A DNA stretch of 12,859 nucleotides from Candidatus Sifarchaeum subterraneum (GCA_016292335.1 JAECRX010000033.1:1-12859); one strand, 5' to 3'; counted from the first letter of the stretch, positions 1 through 7,170 are shown. Notes: generated from the sequence alone by a model not told the origin. Made by a program: numbers and translations.

Positions 1-619
1 CACCAGCAGCCATTGAAATTGCACCTGCAATCGCTCCAGCAACACCTGCCAAGAGAATTATCGCGTTAGCTACCGCTGCACCGGCCACCCCCGTAACTAG
101 GCTGAATGTTGAAAGTAAACCATCGTTCATACCAAAGATTATATCTCTGATTTGTCCTTTGCCCGAATGCCATCTTTCCCCCTCTAAAGGATCTATGCTT
201 TTTCCTCCCAACTCGGCAAGCGCTGTAGAGTGGCTTTTTTCATCCATTAACATATGTCTTATGTTTTCCTGGAGTGCGCTATCATCAACTTCTAGCATTG
301 TTGTAGCATAACCTCTTACTGCACCATCTTCTCCCTTCTCAAGAATTTCCAAGAGAGATTTGTGGCCCAAAAGTTTTCCTAGAAAATTCAGGACTCTAGC
401 CCTAAATCTGGGTTTGAACTTTCCGGGGTCAAAGCCAAGTTTGTTTAATTCTTTCTCCCATACTTCTGCATGTCCAGTTTCAATCTGGGAAAGTTTTTCA
501 TAAATTTCTCTCTTTTTAGGATCTTTTTCACGTGCTGCCATCAGGGCGTATAGCATCGCTGCTTCTTTTTCATCCTTCCAAAAGTTGCGGAAGGTTTCTA
601 TTTGTTTATCTTTTTTCAT
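1..619 (-). CDS. Ferritin-like domain fused to VIT1/CCC1-family membrane transporter (C-terminus outside window)
   Basis: I read 206 codons from ATG at 617-619 to the window edge, so the protein is cut at its C-terminus. Residues 1 to about 145 look like a ferritin/rubrerythrin-type four-helix bundle: E47-x2-H50 (in ETGH) and E127-x2-H130 (in EKSH) are the di-metal motif pairs, with a further Glu near residue 19. From about residue 157 it changes to the VIT1/CCC1 pattern: FGMNDGLLSTFSLVTG (162-177), a first membrane helix, then GAISMAAG (199-206), which matches the family's second helix signature. Known members move Fe2+ or Mn2+ across a membrane, and fused ferritin-like domains are thought to bind or oxidise iron at the cytosolic face. 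A role in iron or manganese export or storage is therefore inferred. It is the last gene of the minus-strand group; a glycosyltransferase remnant lies 60 bases upstream. Family assignment is confident; the metal is not known. Confidence 0.88.
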   Translation of the reverse strand, partial: MKKDKQIETFRNFWKDEKEAAMLYALMAAREKDPKKREIYEKLSQIETGHAEVWEKELNKLGFDPGKFKPRFRARVLNFLGKLLGHKSLLEILEKGEDGAVRGYATTMLEVDDSALQENIRHMLMDEKSHSTALAELGGKSIDPLEGERWHSGKGQIRDIIFGMNDGLLSTFSLVTGVAGAAVANAIILLAGVAGAIAGAISMAAG

Positions 620-679
620 GAACTAAATTGAAAAATACCTCTATAAAATTCTTTTGCAGTCGAAATTGTAAGAAATATT

Positions 680-955
680 CTATTTGTCATTATAATTTAA
701 TAAATAATTGACGAGAAAGCAATTTAGTGAAATAATGAAGTAAAGGAGCGTCTCATTATTGAAAAACACATATTGACGAACAAAAAATTCAGTATTGAGA
801 GAACCCCTTAGAGTTCTCTCCAGATTTGAATATTGAGAAGTAATTATGTGAATCTTATACTCTCTGAAGGTCATCTCTGAAGCAGTATTGTAAGCCAGAG
901 ATCCAATTCCTCCAAGAAATGGATGAAAGAATGGGATATGAAAAATATCTTTCAT
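680..955 (-). pseudogene. N-terminal remnant of a family-4 (GT-B) glycosyltransferase
   Basis: A 91-codon open frame begins MKDIFHIPFFHPFLGGIGSL, the usual opening of GT4 glycosyltransferases (first beta strand, then F-x-P-x-x-GG-[IV] and a helix). It continues with a second strand, YKIHIITSQYSNLERT (residues 33-48), equivalent to the G-H-x-V-x-V-I-T-S stretch of the family. Intact members are about 350-400 residues and end with a nucleotide-sugar domain carrying an E-x7-E motif. Here the similarity fades after about residue 75 and no second domain is present in any frame before the next gene starts at 619. I read it as a truncated, probably dead gene. It lies 30 bases after the longin-prenyltransferase gene on the same strand, so it may be co-transcribed. 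A genuine small protein is possible but less likely. The assignment rests on recognising the N-terminal pattern by eye. Confidence 0.5.
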
Positions 956-985
956 AAAAACTCTTAATTGATCAAATTAAACATT

Positions 986-2263
986 TCACTCAATTAAATT
1001 AACGAGGGTTAATAAAGCATAGAAGGTATCTCGAAGAGGCGTTTTTATTCTACGTGTTTCGTCACAAAAGTATCCTTCTTTATTGAAAATTGAAAAGGTA
1101 TAATCAATGATTTTTTCCTTGTTCACTTTATCCAAGCTTTCTAGAATTTTCAAACAACTAATCGCGTGGAAAGTTTCATATATTGTAGATCTTTTTTGAT
1201 CAAGAAAATCGGAAAATCCTCCATCCTTCTTTTGATTTTTCCTCAAAAACCAAATTATTTCTTCTTTTTTGGAAATACTTGAATTTAATAGCTTCAAAGC
1301 TATCAAAGATTGAAAAGTCGAGTCCACGGACGATTCATCTTTAATAAAATCCGATTGAAATCCTCCATCTGGAAGATGTCTTGAAACAATACTCTCTGCA
1401 AATCCCTCTCGGTCAATCTCATTTATAGATTCAAGCAATTTAAAAATAATAAGAAAATAATAAGTATTTTCCAGCGACAAAGGAAGATGGGAATAGCTTC
1501 GAAATAGCCACCCCACTACTCTCGATTTATCCACAAATTTCAGTCCATCAAACAAATATAATATAAGAATTGAAGTAAAGGTATCCCAGATCTTTGAAGG
1601 CTCTCCTGATTTTTCACCAAAACCACCGTCTATGTTTTGACACATACTTATGTGATCAAGAATCTCTTGTGCATTTACATCTTCAATTTTACCTAATAAT
1701 GCTAAAGAAACCACTATATAGTATATAGATCCTAAATCGCTCAGATTGTCATAATCTAATTTACTGAGCAACCATTTAGCTATTTTTTCATGACTCAAAG
1801 AGAATATGTCATTGATCCATTTGTCACCTTTATATTCCACCAAATGAATTTCATTCAATTTTTCGATTACTTCTTTACTTTTGGTTCTCTTCCCAAAAAT
1901 CGTATGCGTAACATTTTTTTCGAATCCCCTAAAGACAGAAGTATCTCCCGTCCAGTCTGGGACGTATTTTCCGAATTCTTTAGAGAATTGCTCTGTTAAT
2001 GATTCAAGGATGAGTATAATTCTATCTACATCATCAAGCTGATCAATTGTAGCTACCACAAGAAAATTTTCTTCACTCAAAAAAGTCATTTTCGTATCAA
2101 GGGTCTCAAGAACTCGAATGTCTTCTTGCCCAATTTCTTTGCCGAAAGAATGGATGGCCGATAAAAATCCTGAAATAAGGATTTCATCAACTACTACTTC
2201 TCCATAATTCCTATGAAATAAGCACCGTCCATCCTTTGAAATTACAAAAATGTTATGAATCAT
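986..2263 (-). CDS. Longin-like domain fused to a prenyltransferase-type alpha-toroid repeat protein
   Basis: The protein has 425 residues if started at ATG 2263; an in-frame TTG at 2272 adds three residues. I prefer the ATG because longin-type domains start directly with a strand such as MIHNIFVISKDGRCLF. Residues 1 to about 100 show that strand, a helix (LISGFLSAIHSFGKEIG) and further strands and a helix, the layout of longin/roadblock-like domains. After a linker, residues about 165-425 are helical repeats carrying the prenyltransferase/squalene-cyclase hallmark: DGGF at 212-215, 299-302 and 347-350, and a worn copy (EGYF) near 396, each followed by a D/E-T-F-x-[AS] helix. Aligned by eye with farnesyltransferase beta subunits, the zinc ligands Asp-Cys-His become Asp314-Thr316-Glu363, so a standard zinc-dependent protein prenyltransferase is unlikely. 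A scaffold, lipid- or GTPase-binding role is inference. No clear Shine-Dalgarno site precedes the start. Confidence 0.75.
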   Translation of the reverse strand: MIHNIFVISKDGRCLFHRNYGEVVVDEILISGFLSAIHSFGKEIGQEDIRVLETLDTKMTFLSEENFLVVATIDQLDDVDRIILILESLTEQFSKEFGKYVPDWTGDTSVFRGFEKNVTHTIFGKRTKSKEVIEKLNEIHLVEYKGDKWINDIFSLSHEKIAKWLLSKLDYDNLSDLGSIYYIVVSLALLGKIEDVNAQEILDHISMCQNIDGGFGEKSGEPSKIWDTFTSILILYLFDGLKFVDKSRVVGWLFRSYSHLPLSLENTYYFLIIFKLLESINEIDREGFAESIVSRHLPDGGFQSDFIKDESSVDSTFQSLIALKLLNSSISKKEEIIWFLRKNQKKDGGFSDFLDQKRSTIYETFHAISCLKILESLDKVNKEKIIDYTFSIFNKEGYFCDETRRIKTPLRDTFYALLTLVNLIE

Positions 2264-2454
2264 ATCGATCAAATACTCGGGTTCTAAGAGAAATAACAGT
2301 AATTGTAACTATTAAGCGTTGTATGGTAAATATGGTGATTGTCTATATTATATTATCATAAAAAACTTTTTTGAATAATCAGAATACTTATGGCTCTAAG
2401 TTATTTTAAAAAGGCAACTAAAATCCTCTCTGCCACAGAAAACTCAATAGTTAC

Positions 2455-2652
2455 CTATTGATGTGCTTTTTTTTCCTTTTGTTTGATGCGATAAAGGATT
2501 AAATAGACAACTATCATAGATCCAATTATAAGCCACACCCAGTAAGCAAAATCAATTTTACCGTCTATTCTTAAGTCAGCCAATGTAAGGAAGAGCGCAA
2601 GGAAGCTAAAAAGGAGTGGTGCAAACGCCCAATGTTCTTTCACTTCTTCCAT
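2455..2652 (-). CDS. Small two-helix membrane protein, family not recognised
   Basis: It is a 65-residue protein with a charged, probably cytosolic N-terminus (MEEVKEHW), a hydrophobic helix at about 9-26, a short polar loop (DLRIDGKID), a second helix at about 35-54 and a basic tail (RIKQKEKKAHQ). The basic tail suggests both ends lie in the cytosol. An AGGA stretch lies about 11 bases before the ATG. The mRNA leader could fold a small hairpin from the CTCCT/AGGAG pair at 2687-2691 and 2675-2679. Gene-like composition and the clean two-helix layout favour a real gene, but no family is recognisable. It is divergent from uvrC. Confidence 0.6.
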   Translation of the reverse strand: MEEVKEHWAFAPLLFSFLALFLTLADLRIDGKIDFAYWVWLIIGSMIVVYLILYRIKQKEKKAHQ

Positions 2653-2800
2653 GGAAATTCTTTCCTAATCTTTTCTCCTATTCTGCAGGAGTATTTTTTA
2701 CCGATTAGTCTTTTGAAATTTCAATATTTGAGTATAGTGACCAGCATTTAATTAATTCATTTATATATTCTTTTGTTAAACTTTGTTTAGAGAAAGTCGA

Positions 2801-2810
2801 AATATATCTA
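2801..2810 (+). promoter_or_regulatory. Candidate TATA box of uvrC
   Basis: AATATATCTA preceded by purine-rich AGTCGAA resembles an archaeal BRE/TATA element. A transcription start about 26 bases downstream would fall near 2831, leaving a leader of about 15 bases containing GGAG (2833-2836) nine bases before ATG 2846. That arrangement argues for the ATG over the upstream TTG at 2831. In such AT-rich DNA TATA-like strings are common, so confidence is moderate. Confidence 0.4.
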
Positions 2811-2845
2811 AAAGAGATCTTAAATGAAGTTTGGAGAATATACGT

Positions 2846-4648
2846 ATGGGCTCAAATGAGCTTCTAAACTCTTTACCTGATGAAATTGGAGTCTACTTGA
2901 TGAAAAATGCCGATGGTGAAGTTATCTATGTAGGAAAAGCTAAATCAATTAAAAAAAGGTTGAAGTCTCATTTAAAAAAATCCATTATTCAATCACCTAA
3001 GGAAAGAGCCTTGATAGACCAAACTCAAGATATCGAATATGTTATTACGGATTCAGAACTTGAAGCTCTCATTCTTGAAAATAACTTTATTAAAGAATAT
3101 CAGCCAAAATTTAATATCAGCTATAAAGATGATAAAACCTATCCTTATATCAAAATTACTTTGAACGAACCATTTCCACGGATAGCAATTACCAGAGATG
3201 TGGTGGAAGATGGTGCAAAATATTATGGTCCTTATACCGCTGTGGGAGTATTTCGGGAAAGTTTAAATCAAATTAGACGTTTATTTCCAGTTTGTAATTG
3301 TAATAAGGTAGTTAAAGTAACTAAAAAAAGTAGGCCTTGCCTAGATTATCATATTAAGCTTTGTTCAGCTCCTTGTGCAGGAAAAATTAAGGAAAACGAC
3401 TATAACGATCATGTAAAGAATATTTGTCTGTTTTTGGAAGGCAAACAAGAAGAATTAATTAAAATATTGTCAAACAAGATGGAAGAAGCTTCCGAAAAAT
3501 TAGAGTTCGAAAAATCAGCAAAACTTCGGGACCAAATTAAGGCAATAAAGAAGTATATTCAAAAGCAAAAAGCAGATTCTTTAATCAGAAAAGACCAAGA
3601 TGTAATCGCCTTTGCACAAATAAATAGTGATGTATGCATACAAATTTTTTTCCTCCGTGAAGGAAAGATAATTGGACGAAAACATTTTCTTATGAAAGAA
3701 ATTGAAGAAGATGAAAAAGAAATCTTAACAGCTTTTATTAAACAATATTATTCCGATTCTGAATATATTCCCCAAGAAATTATCCTTCAAAACGAAATAA
3801 CTGAATTAAATCTTATCAAAAAATGGTTGAGCGAAAAAAAAGGGGAAAAGGTAACTATAACTGTTCCTACTGAAGACGGTAAAGAACTCAAATTAGTTGA
3901 ATTAGTTGCAAAAAATGCAACCATCATGCTAAATCAGATTAAATTGAAATATGAGCAGGAATTACAGGCGAAAGAGAGCTTAAAAGACTTAAAAAATCTT
4001 TTAGGCTTGCCAGATCTACCATTTCGAATTGTGGCATTTGATATTTCTGCCATTCACGGAGCAGAAGCTGTTGGTTCTTTAATTGTATTTGAAAATGCCC
4101 AACCAAAAAAGGAGGATTATAGACGCTTTAAAATTAAAACTGTAGAGGGTGCTGATGATTTTGCAATGATGAAAGAAGTGATTGAACGCTATTATAATCG
4201 CTTGATAAAAGAAGGAGGAAATTTACCTGACTTAATTTTAGTCGATGGTGGCAAAGGACAACTGAATGTATGTTTAGAAATATTGAAGAAATTAAAGATA
4301 GACACGAATGTAATTGGTTTAGCTAAAGAATTTGAACGAATTTATGTTCCAGGCAAATCAGAACCTATAATTTTATCCGATGATTCTCAAGCGTTGTATT
4401 TAATTCAACGCATTAGAGATGAAGCCCATCGTTTTGCTATAGCATATCATCGCAAGATAAGATCGAAGAAAATTAGAAAGTCAGTATTAGATGAGATTCA
4501 AGGAATAGGCGAAAAACGGAAACAGTATTTATTACAACATTTTGGTTCTATCGATAAAATAAGAAAAGCTACAATCGAAGAATTGCAAAGAGTTCCAACG
4601 ATTAGTAAAACTGTTGCTGAAAACATTTATAAGCATTTTCGAAGTTAA
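2846..4648 (+). CDS. uvrC: UvrABC excinuclease subunit C
   Basis: UvrC makes the two incisions around bulky DNA lesions in nucleotide excision repair with UvrA and UvrB. Full length is 600 residues from ATG 2846; TTG 2831 would add five. GGAG at 2833-2836, nine bases upstream, supports the ATG. Using the longer numbering: GIY-YIG nuclease at about 18-95 (GVYLM 20-24, YVGK 33-36), giving the 3' cut; four cysteines C157, C170, C178, C182 spaced like the UvrC iron-sulfur ligands; a UvrB-binding UVR helix pair at about 213-245; an RNase H-like domain for the 5' cut with AFDIS (D404), DDFAMM (D442/D443), LVDGGKGQL (D472) and H533; and a helix-hairpin-helix tail from about 553. All key residues are present. 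uvrA and uvrB are not in the window. In archaea this system is of bacterial origin. The gene's 3' end is partly duplicated just downstream. Confidence 0.97.
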   Translation: MGSNELLNSLPDEIGVYLMKNADGEVIYVGKAKSIKKRLKSHLKKSIIQSPKERALIDQTQDIEYVITDSELEALILENNFIKEYQPKFNISYKDDKTYPYIKITLNEPFPRIAITRDVVEDGAKYYGPYTAVGVFRESLNQIRRLFPVCNCNKVVKVTKKSRPCLDYHIKLCSAPCAGKIKENDYNDHVKNICLFLEGKQEELIKILSNKMEEASEKLEFEKSAKLRDQIKAIKKYIQKQKADSLIRKDQDVIAFAQINSDVCIQIFFLREGKIIGRKHFLMKEIEEDEKEILTAFIKQYYSDSEYIPQEIILQNEITELNLIKKWLSEKKGEKVTITVPTEDGKELKLVELVAKNATIMLNQIKLKYEQELQAKESLKDLKNLLGLPDLPFRIVAFDISAIHGAEAVGSLIVFENAQPKKEDYRRFKIKTVEGADDFAMMKEVIERYYNRLIKEGGNLPDLILVDGGKGQLNVCLEILKKLKIDTNVIGLAKEFERIYVPGKSEPIILSDDSQALYLIQRIRDEAHRFAIAYHRKIRSKKIRKSVLDEIQGIGEKRKQYLLQHFGSIDKIRKATIEELQRVPTISKTVAENIYKHFRS

Positions 4649-4655
4649 ATTAAAA

Positions 4656-4681
4656 TTCCAACGATAGTAAAACTGTTGCTG
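4656..4681 (+). repeat. Second copy of the uvrC 3' end (imperfect direct repeat of 4593-4619)
   Basis: The 27 bases at 4593-4619, inside the uvrC helix-hairpin-helix codons, recur at 4656-4681 with a single missing base (CGATTAG becomes CGATAG). The copy starts eight bases after the uvrC stop codon. The missing base puts it out of frame with the original. This looks like a local duplication or slippage, or the scar of a rearrangement at the gene end. Confidence 0.85.
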
Positions 4682-5117
4682 GATTTATTGTCACAAAATC
4701 GTTTGGGGAGGCGGATTTAGGGCTTAAAATGGTTGAAAAATTGTTGATGCCCCTCCTTCAACTACTTCATGCGGATCGTGACAGATATAGTTTTCACCAG
4801 CAGTGTTCAAGAAGCTGAAGGAAATAACAGCTCACAAAATGTTTTTTATTTTATGCAGTGTATTTGGGCAGAAAAATTCGCACCATTGAACTCAAAATCG
4901 ATGTCAGCATCAAAAACAGGATCTAAAAAGGATATTCTGAATATGAAGTGTAAAAACATCAATATTGCGTCCTAACAAGTATCCAGAAAAAAGAAGGTGG
5001 GCTGTAGGAAAATTTACATAACATATAAAGACTATGAAGAAAAATAAGCAAGTAATAAATAGCTCTTAAAAAAGTTTCAACGGAAAAAATAGGATTCAAA
5101 AACTCAATAAGAATCAT

Positions 5118-5124
5118 AGGTGAT
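5118..5124 (+). promoter_or_regulatory. Strong Shine-Dalgarno site that fixes a TTG start
   Basis: AGGTGAT is fully complementary to the anti-Shine-Dalgarno end of 16S rRNA (ATCACCT). It is followed directly by two TTG codons at 5125 and 5128. Spacing favours TTG 5128. The first in-frame ATG, at 5155, has no such site. Confidence 0.6.
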
Positions 5125-5127
5125 TTG

Positions 5128-5856
5128 TTGTCGATAGTTAGAACCCTAACTGGAATGTTTTTCTGTTTCATACTGCTAATTTCTCTCTCCTATATATTGA
5201 TCTACCCTGCCATTCACCGAAAAGTGCAAATAGTCTTGGAAGTCCAAGGCGTAGTAGTTGAGGGTGAAATGGATTTAGTGGCAGCAGAGCAAATAGCAGG
5301 TCAATTTTGGCTGATTTTACTGCCAATTGCATGGCCCAATCTATTTGGACAGGGATTCATACCAACTTTTTCCATTATTGGTGCATTTTTACCCATGTCA
5401 GTTACAGTCAAAGATGTGGATGTAGCTAATTCTGTTTCTTTGGTTTGGCTGATAAGTACATTTCTGGGTGGATTTATCGCTAGAGATTGGAAAAGAGGAC
5501 CAAAAATAGTTACTAATGTTGCTGCCCTAGTTTGTCTTGTATTTTCGATAATTTCATATTCTTCAGGACTTATCTCCATGGTTGATATCAATATTCTTCT
5601 CCAGGGCGATTCTGACATTTCAAATATAGTTCTCACTTACCAAGAACATCCTCTGGGATTAATGGGACTTTATCTCGGAATTCTCTCTGGTGGAGTTTAC
5701 TATCTTCTTCTTTCAAGTTATCTTGCACTGGAATTTGCTTGGATTGCAATTTTTATAAGTGCATATTTGTTTGGTGGTTTATTAGGCTATTGGATTATTC
5801 TAAGCGTTGTTAGTGCAATTGGGGGAGGAATTGGCAAGTCAATATTTGGAGATTAA
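5128..5856 (+). CDS. Polytopic membrane protein, function unknown
   Basis: The protein has 242 residues from TTG 5128 (243 from TTG 5125). Hydrophobic segments lie at about 7-30, 60-92, 103-120, 128-150, 178-198 and 203-235, so five or six membrane helices are likely, with an extracellular-looking region at about 31-58. A conserved-looking loop, GGFIARDWKRGPK (115-127), follows one helix. The pattern W-x7-G-[FL]-I-[AT]-R (W108 to R120) recurs in the membrane protein at 11856-12401. The C-terminal helix is glycine-rich (IGGGIGKSIFG). I recognise no transporter or enzyme family. It stands alone, with decayed sequence on both sides. Confidence 0.7.
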   Translation: MSIVRTLTGMFFCFILLISLSYILIYPAIHRKVQIVLEVQGVVVEGEMDLVAAEQIAGQFWLILLPIAWPNLFGQGFIPTFSIIGAFLPMSVTVKDVDVANSVSLVWLISTFLGGFIARDWKRGPKIVTNVAALVCLVFSIISYSSGLISMVDINILLQGDSDISNIVLTYQEHPLGLMGLYLGILSGGVYYLLLSSYLALEFAWIAIFISAYLFGGLLGYWIILSVVSAIGGGIGKSIFGD

Positions 5857-6107
5857 ATTTTTCGAATTTCCCTTATCTATTTTTTATTGATAACAATAGT
5901 GAAGATTCTTTTTCGAACATTAAGCACTTACACATATCTTCAAATTTTACAGGATTCGAGCGAGAATGCTACCCCATTCAAGGGGAGATGAATCGCGTCT
6001 TTTTTATCGTATTTCGCTATGTTGTTAAACCTTTTTGTTCCTATGTGTAGTGATCTGTTCAGATTGGACTTCAGTCAGCAAGTGATCCGTCCCGTGAGCG
6101 TACATGA
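5857..6107. other. Intergenic stretch holding a transposon end
   Basis: This 251-base stretch has no supported gene. It begins with a T-rich run after the membrane-protein stop, contains the IS605-type end at 5947-6000, and becomes markedly richer in G and C after about 6050 (about half G+C at 6061-6120), where the TnpB-derived region begins. Confidence 0.5.
5947..6000 (+). mobile_element. Solo IS200/IS605-type right end (copy A of a two-copy repeat)
   Basis: The stretch ACAGGATTCGAGCG (5950-5963) followed by GAATGCT, a hairpin CCCC-loop-GGGG (5972-5984), and AGATGAATC recurs at 12651-12703. The flanks GATTC and GAATC can also pair, closing the structure. The order GAGCG-GAAT, C-rich stem, short loop, G-rich stem, AG-ATG and AATC resembles the right end, and the matching 3' end of the guide RNA, of IS200/IS605 elements. 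No transposase gene is attached. Similarity between the two copies ends just after GAATC-N-CG, as expected where element meets target DNA. Confidence 0.55.
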
Positions 6108-6230
6108 GGTAGAATCTCACTCCAATGGGCTCTTGTGGAAAAATGGGCTGTGTATGAGAGTTCTATCGAGACTACGCAAAACCGAGTAATTTTCCTTGAA
6201 ACAACGCTCTGGGGACAGACGGGCAAATAG
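6108..6230 (+). pseudogene. Decayed C-terminal fragment of a TnpB (IS200/IS605) nuclease
   Basis: A 40-codon open frame reads ISLQWALVEKWAVYESSIET and then TQNRV. It aligns along its length with the TnpB segment that carries the second zinc-ribbon half and the third RuvC motif (family pattern L-S-L-x-W-x-C-x-x-C-G-x-V-x-D-R-D-x-N-A-x-x-N-I). The tryptophan, A-V-[HY], the Ile and the final Asn match, but both cysteines and the catalytic Asp positions are gone. A different frame then gives NALGTD (from about 6204), like the N-A-C-G-D that follows in TnpB, so there is also a frameshift. The rest of TnpB (normally about 370-400 residues) is absent. The region is about 48% G+C against roughly one third nearby. 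The alignment is by eye and the divergence is high. Confidence 0.5.
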
Positions 6231-6276
6231 TGAACGAAACTGGAAACCTTGCACTTTATGGCGAGGAGGAAGTCAC
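6231..6276 (+). mobile_element. IS200/IS605 right end and presumptive guide-RNA scaffold 3' end
   Basis: The order of elements TGAACGAAAC, TGGAAAC, stem CCTTGC (6247-6252), loop ACTTTATG, stem GCGAGG (6261-6266), then AGGAAGTCAC matches the common IS605/TnpB right-end pattern (TGAGCGAAGC-x-GGAAGC, stem, CTTTA, stem, GGAGG-x-GTCAC). In TnpB systems this stretch is also the 3' scaffold of the omega (right-end) RNA, and flanking bases act as guide. The element ends at 6276, exactly before the TTA that is the methyltransferase stop codon on the other strand. TnpB itself is broken, so any RNA from here would depend on a TnpB elsewhere. Confidence 0.6.
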
Positions 6277-7170
6277 TTAACTAACATCCTTTTTCTTGCT
6301 GCCAACAAGCAATAAACTACTCCCAAGCCGGTTAAATGGGAAATGATCCGTTATGAAACTCTCAAGCCAACCCAATTTCTGGACTACGAATTTAACGATA
6401 CCAGACTTTATTCTCATTAGCAGATACGAAGGAAAAATTAATGTAAAAACATGAATTCCAAAGGATTTATCAATAATTAAGCTATATTTTTCCATTATTT
6501 CTTCAATTTCTGAAAAAGTGAATTGCCAAATGTTAATCCTTTTGGATTTTCCATCCTGATAATGAAATATCCAGGGGACGCTTCCTCCTTTTTTAAGACC
6601 ACCTTTTATGTGTTCACGAATTGTGGATTTTTTGGTTGAATAGAGTTTTCCATTAAAAAGATATGCATCAATAAATTCATGGAATAAGTCTAAGCAAATC
6701 TTATTTTCCACTTCAATCAAAAATTTTCCATCAGACTTGAGAACTCGACTAATCTCTTTGATTGTGGCTCTAAAATTTGGAATGTGGGATAAAACACTTC
6801 CAAAAGATATTATCATATCAAAGGATTCATCAATAAATGGAATATGAGTTGCATCCGCACAACATAATTCGATTTTATAAGTTCCCTTATTTTTTTCAAT
6901 TGCTTCATTTAATAGGTCTAGAGATATATCAAAACCAATAGGTCTTCCTCCCTCTCTTGCTACTCTATATGTTTGTATACCTGTCCCACAGCCTACGTCT
7001 AAAATCAATTTGTTTGTAATATTTCCTCTCAGGTGTTTGATGAAAAAATTATTAACAAATGCATCCCAGTAGGAGAAAAATGGATCCCGAATTAAATCAT
7101 ATTCCGGAGCAAAATCCTTGTAAAAATCAATTACATGTCGATGATTTTCCATATTGTTTACTCTCAGCAT
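6277..7170 (-). CDS. Class I SAM-dependent methyltransferase
   Basis: The 297-residue protein has a seven-strand Rossmann methyltransferase core. Motif I is LDVGCGTG (57-64), the acidic end of strand 2 is FDIS (80-83), CCADATHIPF (103-112) is the motif II/III region, and SFDMIISFGSVLSHI (116-130) is the motif IV/post-IV area, followed by EISRVLKSDGKFLIEVEN (139-156). This is the Methyltransf_11 type, as in small-molecule, quinone or sugar methylases; no residue reveals the substrate. The C-terminal 80 residues include a hydrophobic stretch (FTLIFPSYLLM). Two starts are possible, ATG 7170 or ATG 7152; neither has a strong ribosome site. Its stop codon directly abuts an IS605-type right end, so the last few residues (KKKDVS) could have been set by that insertion. 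Confidence 0.88.
   Translation of the reverse strand: MLRVNNMENHRHVIDFYKDFAPEYDLIRDPFFSYWDAFVNNFFIKHLRGNITNKLILDVGCGTGIQTYRVAREGGRPIGFDISLDLLNEAIEKNKGTYKIELCCADATHIPFIDESFDMIISFGSVLSHIPNFRATIKEISRVLKSDGKFLIEVENKICLDLFHEFIDAYLFNGKLYSTKKSTIREHIKGGLKKGGSVPWIFHYQDGKSKRINIWQFTFSEIEEIMEKYSLIIDKSFGIHVFTLIFPSYLLMRIKSGIVKFVVQKLGWLESFITDHFPFNRLGSSLLLVGSKKKDVS

Larger units (their letters stand above)
4649..5124. other. Decayed or non-coding spacer between uvrC and the next gene
   Basis: Apart from the uvrC-tail repeat I find no convincing gene here. Short open frames occur on both strands: plus 4769-4975; minus 4846-4959, whose translation contains DPVFDADIDFEFNGANF; and a minus frame near 4710-4815 containing ENYICHDPHEVVEGG. 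They overlap one another, are broken by stops, and lack start signals. Their composition is slightly more protein-like than random, so a disabled gene on the minus strand is possible, but no family can be named. Confidence 0.35.

Noticed and set aside
4710..4815. Minus-strand CHDPH string resembling a multiheme cytochrome motif
   Set aside because: Only one CH pair, no second Cys two residues before it, and the frame is closed on both sides by stops.
5301..5636. Minus-strand 111-codon frame
   Set aside because: It is wholly antisense to the membrane protein at 5128-5856, which has a strong Shine-Dalgarno site and membrane-helix pattern.
5947..6000. Possible tRNA T-arm because of GGATTCGAGC
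   Set aside because: No acceptor, D or anticodon arms can be placed, and the structure is shared with another copy as an IS605-type end.
6045..6276. G+C-rich stretch as RNase P RNA, SRP RNA or a group II intron domain
   Set aside because: GAGGAAGTC resembles an RNase P core box, but it lies at the wrong end and runs into a gene. The SRP domain IV loop and a convincing intron domain V are absent. The TnpB and right-end reading explains the order of motifs better.
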